DNA of 64,000 nt from Ailanthus altissimus. Its lineage: Eukaryota; Streptophyta; Magnoliopsida; Sapindales; Simaroubaceae. Positions 1-12,445 of this stretch are shown here, one piece after another. The first letter of the stretch is position 1; each line of letters starts with the position of its first letter. The stretch lies in assembly GCA_946807835.1 (NCBI GenBank), contig OX327683.1, positions 4,531,001-4,595,000 of the forward strand, written 5' to 3'. Position numbers and translations under genes: made by a program. The notes under the pieces are model-generated. The model made no database searches, was not told the origin of the DNA, and was given only the letters and a program-made list of their open reading frames with translations.

Positions 1-334
1 TGAGTTGTTATAAACATATTTAGATCGCCTTTAGGTTATTTATAAATACATATATATATATATAGTTATGGCCAGATTTGTTATTGATGTGAAACTTATT
101 ATTTTGATATTGGGTGATGCAAAGTGATTTTTGTATGTATAATTTATTATTTTTGTTGTGCATACGAATTGAAATTATATTCATATTTTTTATGTAATGC
201 TTATTGTTGTTAATATGAATAAATTTTATTTTACATAAATTTTTATTATATTTATATGATTAACTAGGATGGAGTATCAAATTGTATTTTCTAATTTACT
301 CACAGAGATTAGAAAAATGAACATAATTTGATAA

Positions 335-513
335 TTTTATCATAAAGATAGATGAATTTAATTGAATTAAAACTTTAGCCCACAAGTAAATTTTATATCA
401 TTAGATTCACAATTTTAAATCATGATTAAATTTGGTAAAACATGATATATGTTTTATTATAAAGTTATAAATGAATCTAATTAAATTAGAACTCTAGCTC
501 ACATGCAAGTTTT
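335..513 (+). repeat. Leader tandem repeats of copia A, left part
   Basis: About one and a half copies of a ~118-bp unit recognised by phrases such as ttagattcac, aaaacatgat and aaactttagc. The array continues at 7725-7905, so the solo-LTR block landed inside it. It lies between the LTR and the first gag-like codons and is non-coding. Confidence 0.75.
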
Positions 514-1616
514 TGTTTAGTGGGTGTATGATTTATTGAGTGTATGTATAATTTAAAATTTTATTACACGTAGTGGAAGTATCATATACAAAATATACTC
601 AATTAATATAATCATACACATATATCTGATATATAATCATATGTTAATTAAACTAAATTACAAGTAAGTAAACATACCCAAATTAATGGTAGCTTTCAAT
701 TATTCAATAGTTGTAATCTCCAAGTCTTGAGTTCACCTTGAAGTGTGCTATTACCTAATTCTAATTCACAACAAAAATGGTAGGATTATGAATCTAGAAT
801 AGCAACTACAAAAATGTTTCAACAACAAGTGTTTATATTTAGAGTGAGATGATATGAATACTTTATGTTTTTAGTTTTGTTCTTCACAACTCTTTGCTTA
901 GAACACTTAGCCAATTCTCTTTCAACTATCCCTCAAGTATCTTGCCTTCATAAAATTTTTAATGAATGAATTAAATTCTCTTCCCAACACATAATGCTAT
1001 ACATAACCCACCAAGAGACATGCTTAAGTAGAAATATTAATGACACTCACCACATTGCTCCACTACCTCTTATCAAGCCATGTGATATAATTTGTATAAT
1101 TTGTATTACAATACAAAACCAATGCCTTACCATTACATATTGTCACCAATATATTTTGTTAAAGGCAAACACAATTTAATTACACATTGTGTACACTTGA
1201 CCAATGTTAAGAATATATATATACTATCAAATATTTAATTAATTATTTAAAATAATTTGAATAATTACTTTTACCTCACTTGTTTTTATTAGAAAGGTTA
1301 AATAGTAAAATTTATGAACCAAATTATGCCACTTGTCAACATCCTATTGATTAATAACTCTTGTCATATAATTATGTAATATACTTAACATTTAAGTCTC
1401 AACAAGTACACACCCTAAGGGAACCTGAAGTAAATTTTTGGTTTGCTGAAATTTCTTGGACTGAATTGTTTAATCCACTATGCTACCCTAGTGCATAATA
1501 AGTACACACTATATTATGAGACTTTCTAGGTCCACGCTCGATTTATCAAATGAAACTTGTCCATACGTCGTGAACAATGTCCCACACACATTATATATCA
1601 CAAAGCGGCACGTTAG

Positions 1617-3861
1617 TGTTATGTGATATGGTGTGTGATGTGTATAATTTCAAAAAATTAAATACGCAACGGAAGTATTCATACATATTAAACAATATGT
1701 AACATATTCAAGCATGTTTGATCATTCAAGTACATATATATATCTCATATATATATTTCATGCATGATATAAAATGAATAACAAATTAATAACCTACCCG
1801 GATATGAAGGTAGCTTTACAAATCTTCAAGAACTCCAAGCTTCAATTTGTTGAGCTCACATTGAAGTGTTCCCTTGCACAATTCTAGTTCACAACTATAT
1901 CCGGTGGGATTGTGAAGCTAGAATGGCAGCCTTGAATTTTCAGCAAATGATTGTTTTAACACTTAAAACAATTTGTCCTTATGATTACTACCAAGAGATG
2001 AGAAGAATTGGGTGTTTTCTATAGTTCTTTACAACTCTATATGTTGTAGCTTGGTAAGCCTTTGCATTTTCTCTCAACACTTTGAGAAAAACACTTAGGA
2101 AAAGCTCTCAATTCTCTCTCTTTTCTCCTAGAACGAATTTCACTCTATCTTGCACACATTGAACTCTTTCAATTCTTTCTTAAGTGCAAAGAATGATTTC
2201 TCTTAGTGCTCCACCACCACTTAACCATGTTTGCCATTACAAACATTAATCTATTATATTTTTCACTCACCAATTTGATTCAACCAATTGAATCAATTTC
2301 TAGAGAGTAAATGGCATTTAATCAATGTTAAGTGGTTTTACCACTTCCTTAGTGTATCATTTAAGAATTACAAAGTGGTAAACTTTCCTTATTATTAATA
2401 ACAAGTGCATTCTCCATTAGTAAATGGTGTTTGCCACTTATTCAAATTAATAATAATAATTTGATTAATATATAAAATATTAATAATTCAAAACTATTTT
2501 GAATATTTACATTTACCATGTATGTATTTACCAAGCAAGGTAAATAGGTAAATACATGGTAAATAATTTATGGAGCAAGATTATGTCACTTGTCAAATTT
2601 CTTATTGGTTAACAACTCTTGTAAACCAATAATGTGTTTTACCTTCAATTTTTGACAAGTGAATAATAAAAGGAACTTAGAAATATTTTTCATTTTGCTG
2701 AAAATTGTTGGATTAATTATTCAATCCAATTCGCCGCCCCAGTGCACAACGAGTACACTTCATATTGTGAGACTCTCTAGGTCCATGCCCGATTTGTCAT
2801 ATGAAACTATTTCACACGTCCGTGAACAATGTCCCACACACATGTTACAGATATTACAAAACGGCGCATTAGACCATACAAGTTGAGGTTATAACATATT
2901 CGTATAATCCTTCCATCATAAATATCCTAGAAGAGCGGAGATATAGATCAACACCGTCAAGTCTCCATGTGCTCAACCATAAACTTATCTCTAGGTTTAT
3001 ATTTCAATAAATAATATCCGTAAACACTTTCACGATATTATTTTCCCAAGAAATTCTTGGATGTCTGCTTATGGCCATAAGACTTTCTGAAATACAATCT
3101 TAGAGTTACATGATATTTTACTCACCCAATTGAGTTGATGGATCCCATATCTGTACACACCGGACTCCATGAGCATCGGACCATACCCAGCGACACCCAG
3201 CGGTCAGACCATGAAAGGTATCTGACATGTGTGGAACTAAAGTATGATGGATCACTCACAAGTCCACCGTGGCACTCAGGTCTAAGGACCACGAATACTA
3301 CTCAACTCGAAAGATCCTCTATTGACGGCTTTATGGGATGTCTATTGGAGATCTTTGTGAGTCTGTTCAATATTCAGTCCTTACTGAATACTTGTATCTC
3401 TATACGAGTTTTCACTAAACTCATGGTCTGCTAAGATTAACCATCTGGACTATCTAGATATAGACATACACTGATCTATATATATATTAAGATCTTCACT
3501 AGCAGACCCGCATTAGTGAAGGTAGATCAGGAACATGAAATTTAAGAACATATTTGCATAACAACATTTCTTAGCACCATTTGCAACCCATTGCAACTAT
3601 GTCATTATTAATATATTCTTAGGTCTTTGTCCCATTTCAGACAAGGCTCTAACTCTTTAGATTTTACTAACTCTTAGTTCTGATCTAAACTCCTTTAGAT
3701 CAGATCTGAACTCGTTCAGATCATACAATGTCTAAAACGTTACAAGCATCTTACCATATTTATAAATAAAATAATTAGTGATTTATTGAAATCATAAATG
3801 TATAAACATAAAGCAAATATTTATACATAAAAGGGATGACACGTAAGCACAAATCCCAACA
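1617..3861 (-). mobile_element. Inner solo LTR (family V), 2245 bp
   Basis: Bounded by TGTTATGTGA and AAATCCCAACA, with an exact 5-bp duplication GTTAG at 1612-1616 and 3862-3866. It sits inside another LTR of the same family (514-7719), so two ~1-kb stretches of each appear as direct repeats. Read on the minus strand it starts TGTTGGGATTTGTGC, a typical LTR start. Short open frames inside it (2659-2886, 3135-3434) are not genes. A third, truncated and oppositely oriented copy lies at about 53165-55013. Confidence 0.88.
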
Positions 3862-4087
3862 GTTAGACCATATAAGTTGATGTTATAACATATCTGAATA
3901 ATTCTTCAATTATTGATATCCTAAAAGAGTAGAGACATACATTAACATCATCAAATCTCCAAATGCTCGACCGTGAACTTATCTCCATATTCGTATTTCA
4001 ATAAATAATATTTACAAACACTTTTACTATATTATTTATCACTATGACAAAACTCTTTTTCAAAAATTTATTGCTTATGGCCATAAG

Positions 4088-6875
4088 TGTAGTAATCACT
4101 TATCCACAACCGGTAAGAATAAATATTTATATATATATATACATATTTTATTTGTATGTGGGTGATACTTGATTTATGTATTGTTATTAGTAGTGTTTGT
4201 ATAGATTAAGGACTTACTATTAGTATTGGGTTATTTGAAAAACTTTAGATTTATTTTAGGGACCAAATTATAATACTTTAAAAGTTTTGAGGGTTAATTG
4301 GTAAATACTAAAAGTTAGCCTCTTAGTATAAAAATATACATTTGAAATCATAATTCACTCATCTTGGTCGAGCCACCTCAGAGTGAGAAAAAAGAGAAAG
4401 AAAGGGAAGAGAAAGAGAAGAAGAAGAAGAAGAAAAAGAAGAAGAAAGTTAGAATTTAAGCTTTAAGAGGTATATTATAGCCTTTTCTTAATTTCTTGGT
4501 GTTAATTTAGTTAATTATTTTAAGTTTTGATTTATGAAAATATGTACAATTGGGGATATGATGTGAATTTTGTAAGATATTGTGAGAATTCATAATGATT
4601 TATGTAGATAGCTTAATAAATCATGATGAATTGCAGAATTTCTACTTAATTGTCTCTTGATCCAGAAATTTTATAAATTGTTATGCTTCGATTCTGGTTT
4701 TATATTTTGAGCATATGAAATTAAACATGTCTAGAATCATTTGAGACTTTGAATCGATTAAAAATTTTAGAAATTGAATTTATAGTGAATTTACCAAAAT
4801 AACCCTGAAATTCTAGAAATTTTCAGTGTTAACAGTATGATACAAAGACAAATAATTTTTTATCTGCTTAATGATCTTCAAAAATTACGAATTTATGGAA
4901 TATGATAAGTTTATATGTTTAATATGATATACTCAAAATTGATAATTTAGATCAATGTAATTAAATTTTTATAATTTTCTAAAGCGTATCAGCTCATTAT
5001 AGTATTTGATTAACAGATTTTTAAAGTTATGGAAGAAAATAGTTTTAAAATACTTTTGGAGTGAAATATTTATCATGGATTGAGATATGTGTCAAGAGTA
5101 ATTCTGTGATAATTTTATAATTTTTGAGTTAGTATATGATTTTATAAAAGTGAGATATTGAATATTGTTCAGTAAATATCTTGATTCTGTCAGGTTAATA
5201 ATTTGGATTTGATGGTGTTGATGGAATTGATTGTGTAGGAATTATGATGTAATATTTATATATAAGAATGATATATGAGTCAAGAATGATATATTCTGAG
5301 TTTGGAGTAATTGGACATCATTTGATGTATAAGAAAATTTTGTTAAGTGTAAGTGGTCAGAATGACAAGTTTTGAGAAACTAAGTAATTAGATCAATTCG
5401 ATGTGATAAGTACAATATATGTAATTTTGTAAGCTATTTAAAGTGTTTTGTATGAATGTTGAGGCTTATAAAATGATTAATCTCCATTCATAGGTTAAGG
5501 AGAATTAAGCCTTGTAGCCGAAAGTGCTAAGAGGTAAGTATACCAGACTTTTACTGAAATCACAATATGCATAGTCATTGTTTATGTATGATTGTAAATG
5601 TGTTTAGAAATATGTTTAGGTTATGCTAAAGTATATTTGATATGAAATATGAAAGACATATATTTATGAATGTGAGCATGGACATACATGTGTTTTTTAA
5701 AGTGAGCTTTCAAAATGAAATGTGTTTAACAAAGAAACCTTTTGAAGCGTAATATATCTATGAGAAATATTTTGTGTTTTGAGGATGCTTGAACTCATTA
5801 TTGACTTAGTAGGCATCTTATGTGATTTGTGGAGCCTTTTATGTGTGGCATTTTCTTCGGGATTTGTATATGTTATGTGTTCCGTATGTAGAGAGGATCC
5901 TATTGGTACCTAAAGGAAGAGTGAGTCATCACATTCATGTGGTGGCGTATTGGTGCATATGAGAGGACTCATCGATGATTAGGGTAAGGGTTTAGCTCTT
6001 ACCTTCGAGCATGAGCATTATATATGTGTAATTTAAACCTCACTTATACTATTTCTCTCATACGGTATGTCACATACGAGTGACATTTGGCTCATTATAT
6101 GATATGTGATATGAAAGTCCTACTAAGTAGTAGTTGAATGATGGTATTCCTATTATATATTTTAAAAGAATGTGTAAGCGCTTACTTGACATATGATTTG
6201 ATAATATTATAATTTTGATTTATCACAGCATATTATACACATGCATTGTGTACATATATGTATTTGTTTTTTGATATATGAAAAATTAGTATGCTTATTG
6301 ATTTTCATACTCATTATAGTTTATAGTGATTTTAGGTAAATAAGGTATATGTGTGCTTAGCGGATTTGGCAAGGCTTCTGCTGTCCCTTGGGTTTCCTAA
6401 GTTGCTAGGTTGCTGAGTGTTTCATTTAGGGACACGTGATTTAAGATATTTGATTTGTCTCTATTGAATAAATACTTATGTATTATTTTATTGAGTGTGG
6501 TTATGGGTTAATTTTAAGTAAGATTTTGCAATGAATATATTCTGGGCTTTCGGTAATAAAGTTGCTACTAGTGACGTAGTAGAGTGTTAATCTCTAAGAA
6601 AACTCTGCGTATCTCCGGTTTACTAATTGCTCCAGTCATAATTCAATTGTTATAATTCTGAAAAATTAAAATGAATGTTTAAATATTATTAATAAATGTT
6701 TATGTTTATATTTAGGTTATGGGTTGATTTTAATGTTGAACTTACTAGCAACTTGTTAAGGATTCCTATGTTAAATTAAAGTTTGAAATTTTATGCAATA
6801 TTATTTATGAGTGCATATTATTGAATGAATGTAAGTTATGTCATGTGTCAGATCTTTTGGGTCTGGGGCGTGACA
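4088..6875 (+). mobile_element. Solo LTR of gypsy family G, 2788 bp
   Basis: Starts TGTAGTAATC, ends GGGGCGTGACA, and is flanked by an exact 5-bp duplication ATAAG (4083-4087 and 6876-6880). It interrupts the outer family-V LTR. A TATA-like motif (gtataaaaata, about 4325) followed by a purine-rich stretch (4380-4450) fits the U3/R boundary of a plus-oriented LTR. The reverse complement of this LTR occurs at 59459-61729 and from 62803 to the window end. The family is placed in gypsy because the leader and primer site beside the copy at 62803 look gypsy-like. Confidence 0.9.
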
Positions 6876-7724
6876 ATAAGACTTTTTAAAATACTATCTT
6901 GGAGCATTAGGGTATTTTACTCATCCAAATAAGCTAATGGATCCTATATCTACGCACACCAAACTCCATGACCATTGGACCATACCTAGCGACACCCAGA
7001 GGTCAGACCATTAAAAGTTTCTAACATGTGTGGAACTAAAGTATGATGAATTACTCACAAACTCACCTTGGCGCTCAGGTCAAAAGATCACGAATACTAC
7101 TCAACTCAAGAAAATCCTCCACCGATGACTTTATGAGATGTCTATTGGAGGTCTTTGTGAGTCTATTCAATACATAGTTCTTATTGAATACCTATATTTT
7201 TATACAAACTTTCACTAAATTCATGGTCTGCTAAGACTAACTATCTGAACTATTTAGATATATATATATATATATACACTAATTTATTTTTAATAAGGTC
7301 TTCACTGGTAGACCCGTATTAGTAAAGATAGATCATAAACATAGTATTTGAGAACATATTTGCATAATGATATTTTCTAGCACCATTTAAAACTCTTTAC
7401 AACTATATTATTACTAATATATTCTAACGTCTTTATTTATTTCAAACAAGGCTCTAACTCCGTAGATTTTGTTGACTTTTATAACCTGTTGAGTTTTATT
7501 AGTTCTAACTTTTAGTATTTATAACTCTAAGGGTTGCTAATTCTTAGCATTGATCTAAACTCCTTTAGATCAGATCTAAATTTTTTCAGATCATACAATA
7601 TTTACAAGTATCTTATCATATATAAAATATAATTAATAATTTAACAAAATGATAATAGTAAAAATATAAAATAAATATTTATATATAAAAAAGATGGCAC
7701 GTAAGCATAAATTTCAACAGTTTT

Positions 7725-7905
7725 ATGTCATTAGATTCATAATTTTTGGATCATAATTTATATTGATAAAACACGATAAATATTTTATCATAAAGATAAA
7801 TGGTTCTAACTGAATTAAAACTTTAGCCTATGGTCAAATTTTATGTCATTAGATTCATATTTTTTATACATGATTTACATTGATAAAAAGCATGATATTA
7901 GTTTA
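7725..7905 (+). repeat. Leader tandem repeats of copia A, right part
   Basis: Continuation of the ~118-bp leader array: ttatgtcattagattcat recurs at about 7724 and 7846, and taaagataaatg precedes each aaactttagcc block. The array stops just before the gag-like frame. Confidence 0.75.
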
Positions 7906-7949
7906 TTAGTCAACAAAATATAGATTGTAAGTATGTATGTTTAATTTTT

Positions 7950-10900
7950 ATGCAGTTATGCAAATTTGTGAATTTTTTTGATTTTAAAAGTGATATTCCT
8001 GAACTAAAAAGTGATAACTATAAAATTTGGAAGAAAAGAATCATTCTTCATTTATGGTGGATGGATGTTGATTATGCTATACGAAAAGATAAACCGCCTG
8101 CTATTACAAAAACTAATACTCTAGGTGATGTTGATCTTTATGAATGACGGAAGCGATTTAATCACCTTAGTGTGATGTTCATAAAGACTGATATCTTTAT
8201 TAGTTTACGTAGTTCAGTCGAACAATATAGGCACCATTGAAAGTTATAGATGAACAGTTTGAAACTTCAATTAAGCACTTGAAAGTACTTTAATTATAAA
8301 GTTTTCATCTTTGAGGCTCACCGGTGATAGTAATGTACATGAGCACTCATACATATAAGGAATATAGTGGCTCAACTAAAAACTCTTGAGGTTGAGATAT
8401 CTGAAATATTTCTTGTGTACCACATACTAAACACTTTTTTTCACATCAATATAAACCCTTCAAAATATCTTACAATACACATAAAAATAAATGGTCACTT
8501 TATGAATTTATGGTCATGTATATTTTAAAAGGAATGGAGGTTAGTAATGGAATTGGGTGAAAGCACATTTGTGATAACACAAGGAAAGAACAATGATAAA
8601 GCCAAATAGAAAGGAAAAGGTAAAATGCTTCTTCATCTTGTTTAATTTGACATTAAGAAGGAATCTAAGTATTTCTTCTGTAAAAATAAATGGTACATTA
8701 AAAATGATTGCTCAAAGTTTTAGAGTTGGCTTGAGAAGAAAGGTAATTTATTATCATGTATTTGTTAAGAATCTAATATAGTTTATATTATTTATTACAC
8801 ATGGTAGATTGATTCTGAGTCTAAAATCTATATTTACAATTCCTTATAAGGTATGCAAAACCTAAGGAAGCTAATGGGAAGTGAACAATGCATCTATTTT
8901 ATAAACAAAATGCGTTTACATGTGGAGGCTATTGAAATACACAATTTAGTTCTATCTAGTGGTTTTATTTTATATTTGAAAAAGACGTTTTATATTCTTA
9001 GTTTTTCTAAAAATTTAATTTCAGTTTTAAGACTTATACCTTTAGGTTATTTCCTTTAACTTTTTAAAGACATCCTTTTAGTTTATTTTTTAAAAATGAT
9101 CTTGTTGAAAATGACATATTGTCTGATGGTCTTTTTTCTATTAATTTATAAAATAATACTGCTCATAATGCTATGTATGTTCGCACTAGTACTAAGTGAT
9201 GTGTTATAAATGAAGACTCCTCTATATTGTGGCACTAAAAATTGGAACATATGTCCATTGAAAGGATTAAGAGATTAATAAATAATGGAGTACTTATCTA
9301 AGAAAGGTGCCAAGAGAAGCACTGACATATTTAGAGATCATACATTCAGATATTTATAGTCCAGAAATGAAATCGTATAGTCAAATATTATTCATCTCTT
9401 TCATAAATGATTACTCACGATATATGTATCTCTACTTGCTTCATAACAAAAATGAAGCATTAGATGTCTTTAAGATATTTAAGGCTAAAGTAGAGAAATA
9501 ATGCGAGAAGCAAATTAAGATCGTGAGAATAGATAGAGGTGAATAATATTATAGTAGATACATTGAGAATGGACAAACATCTAGTTTATTTGCGAAGTTT
9601 CGTCAAGTGCATGGGGTAGTTTCCTAATACATCATGCCTGGTTCTCTAACCAAAATGGTATAGCAAAAAGAAAAAATAGAACATTATTGAACATGATACG
9701 GAATATATTTAGTAGCTTCAAACTTCCTAAATCCTTGTAAACTAAAGCTCTTAAAAAGGAAGTGTATATATTAAATCGAGTTCTAACTAAGGATATGTTA
9801 AATATGTCATTTAAATTATGAAAAGGTTGGAAACCAAGTTTGGCATATATATGTGTTTAAAGATGCTCGTTTGAAGTAAGAGTTTACAATCCACAATAGA
9901 AAAAAACTAGACCCAAGAACCATTAGTGAATATTTCTTTAGATATATTAAAAGGTCTAAAGGTTACAGATTTTACTAACCATCTCACAACACTAAAATTG
10001 TTGAATCAAAAAATGCAAAATTTCTTGAGAATGATTTGATCAGTAGGAGTAATCAATATAAAAATATAGTTTTTGAGAAAGATCCTATATGTTCTCAACC
10101 TTCCACTTTAAGTAGTAGATTAATTGTTATTCATAACCCCTTAAGTTTAAACAGATGTTGAACAAATAATCATTAAAATTTCACAAGCTGTTAATACTGA
10201 TCTGATAAATTAGGCTATTCAAGATTTATTAAAGATGGTTGAGCAATCAATTGAACAACAAGCCTCTTAGAATGATGTTGGTATAATATTAAGAAGTTCT
10301 TATCGAAAAAGAAAATCAGCAATTCTTAATGATTACATTGTGTATCTGCAAGAATCTGACTATAACATTGGAGTTGAAAATGACCCTAAAACATTCTCAC
10401 AAGTCGTAAGTTGCAATGAATCAAATTTATGGTACGATGCTAAAAAAGATAAGATGTATTTATGACATCTAACGGAGTCTAAAATCTTATTGAGTTACTT
10501 AATGGTATAAAAGCCATTGAATGTAAATAGGTCTTTAAAACCAAGAATGACTCATTGGGCAACATCTAGAGATATTAAGTAAAACTCATTACTAAAAGTT
10601 TCACTCAAAAGGAAATAATTGACTACAAGGAGACCTTCTCTCCTGTATCAAAGAAAGATTATTTCTATATTATTATGGTATTAATTACTTATTTCAACTT
10701 AGAGCTATAACAAATGGATGTGAAAACTGTATTTCTAAATAGAGATTTAAAGGAAGATGTCTATATGAAACAACTAGAAGAATTTTCCTTAGTGATGATG
10801 AGTATTTAGCGTACAAGCTCAAGAAATTCATATATGGATTGCAACAAGCCTCTTGTCAGTGAAATTTAAAACTTTAAGAGGTTTTCTCTTCATTTGAATT

Positions 10901-11760
10901 TGTAAAAAAACATCATGAATCTAGATATATACCAAATGGTTAATAAGAGTAGATTTGTTTCCTTATTCTATATGTAGATGACATTTTACTTGCAACTAAT
11001 GATAAGGGTTTGCTATATGAGGTATAACAATTTCTTTTTGAAAACTTTGACATAAAGGATATGGGTGATGCATCTTATGTCATTGACATTAAGATCCATA
11101 TAGACAAATTTTGAGGTATTTTAAGTCTGTCTCAATAAACCTATATCAATAAAATTTTAGAGAGATTTAAGATGAAAGTTTGTTTACAAAGTATAGCTCT
11201 CATTATAAAGGGTGATATGTTCAACTTGAACTAGTGCCTAAAAAATTATCTTAAAAGGGAACAAATAACAACATTCTATATGCTTTTGCTATTGAAAGTT
11301 TGATGTATACTCAGGTTTGCACAAGGCTTGACATTGCATTTATTATAAGAATATTGAGAAGATATCAGATTAATCCGTGTACAAACCACTAGAGAGCTGC
11401 AAAAAAGGAAATGAGGTTCCATTAAAGGATCATAGATTACATGCTTATGTATGTTTATTTATTAATTTGAGACTATCTTGTATGGTGTATGGTTTCAGAG
11501 TTTTATTTCTGAGCTTAGAATTATGAATTTAATTTCTAGGTCATTAAGGATATATTGTGATAATTCAGTTGCAGTTTTATGGCTAAAAACTATAAAATGG
11601 TGGTTGAAGTAAACACATCGACATTAAAATTTTAGCCATAAGGAACGTGTTAAAAGAAAATAGTGATTATTGAACACGTTAACATTGGATTAATATTATT
11701 GATCCTTTGACTAAAGGCATTGCCACTATGGAAATTAAATGATCATATGAACAAAATGAG
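7950..11760 (+). pseudogene. Copia A gag-pol relic
   Basis: A decayed Ty1/copia polyprotein broken by many stops and frameshifts. In order: a gag/UBN2-like N-terminus (LKSDNYKIWKKRIILHL, MDVDYAIRKDKPPAI, 7998-8120); a broken zinc knuckle (CFFCKNKWYIKNDC, about 8625-8715); a WWIDS protease remnant (about 8805); a gag-pre-integrase segment (8853-9056); integrase (about 9307-9800); reverse transcriptase with YVDD at 10971-10982; and an RNase H end with DPLTKG at 11701-11718. The domain order is complete, so this was a full element that has decayed by substitution and small indels. It cannot encode active enzymes. Confidence 0.88.
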
Positions 11761-11849
11761 ACTTAATTCCTTCATATGATTTTTATCATCAGAACGAATG
11801 TCAATTAAAATAAACCTTTATATAAGTTGATGTTTTCTCATATTAATAC

Positions 11850-12445
11850 TTAATTATATACAAATTCATTAATTTGAGAAATATTATTAAAGTTTAGACC
11901 TAGAATAAACATATAATTTATTCATTAAGTGATATGAGTTAGTGTTAAGAAACATAATATATTATAATAATAAAAGATAATACTCATTTTTAAAAAATCT
12001 ATCATCATGATTTGTGTATTTTGTTTCTTACTATAATAGTAAATTATGGAATACATAGACAAGTAGAAGAATGTGAGACTAATTCAATCCTACGTTGAAA
12101 GTGACCCATGATTCCACCATTCCAAGAGCACATAACCAAGTTCTGAAAATTACCTATAATCTCAATAACCTTTTATAATTATGAACATGGGAGTGACATT
12201 TATAATAAGTAAATGCTTATAAATAGAACACTTAGTTAAATTCCTAAATTTATTAACTTCAAATTCAGTATCACAAACACCATCATCAGAAAACGTAATA
12301 GTTTAGAGGCATATAACTTTTATCACCGAGTGTGAAAAGCTTCAATGACAAAAAGTATGTCAAATTCATATTTTTTTGTAATTGATTTAAATCCTTCTAT
12401 CGAGTTGTTATAACCATGCTTAAATCGCCTTTAAGTTATCTATCA
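11850..12445 (+). mobile_element. Putative 3' LTR of copia A
   Basis: Follows the RNase H end. It contains TATAAATAG at about 12219, a plausible U3/R promoter, and its 3' end (12402-12440) matches the window start. The left boundary is approximate because the 5' LTR is outside the window. No target duplication can be tested. Confidence 0.5.

Larger units (their letters stand above)
514..7719 (-). mobile_element. Outer solo LTR (family V), ~2.16 kb without inserts
   Basis: The sequence runs from TGTTTAGTGG to TTTCAACA and is flanked by an exact 5-bp duplication GTTTT (509-513 and 7720-7724). Removing the two nested insertions leaves 514-1616, 3867-4087 and 6881-7719, about 2163 bp. This is collinear with the inner copy at 1617-3861. 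On the minus strand it begins TGTTG and ends in CA, so it is minus-oriented. No internal retroviral-type sequence accompanies it, hence a solo LTR left by LTR-LTR recombination. It is more diverged than the inner copy. Confidence 0.85.
1..12445 (+). mobile_element. Decayed Ty1/copia element A, split by nested insertions
   Basis: The first ~40 bases of the window (gttgttata, then atcgccttta) closely match bases about 12402-12440, downstream of a copia polyprotein relic. I read these as the 3' ends of the 5' and 3' LTRs of one element. Between them, in order, are a leader with ~118-bp tandem repeats, a gag-pol relic at 7950-11760, and a putative 3' LTR. A block of solo LTRs (514-7719) interrupts the leader. 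Most of the 5' LTR lies outside the window, so its target duplication cannot be checked. Without the insertion the visible element would be about 5.2 kb, a normal copia size. Confidence 0.75.

Noticed and set aside
2659..3434. Frames of 75 and 99 residues near 3 kb
   Set aside because: They lie within the family-V LTR, and the corresponding reading in the inverted copy at 53.3-53.6 kb is not conserved as a protein.
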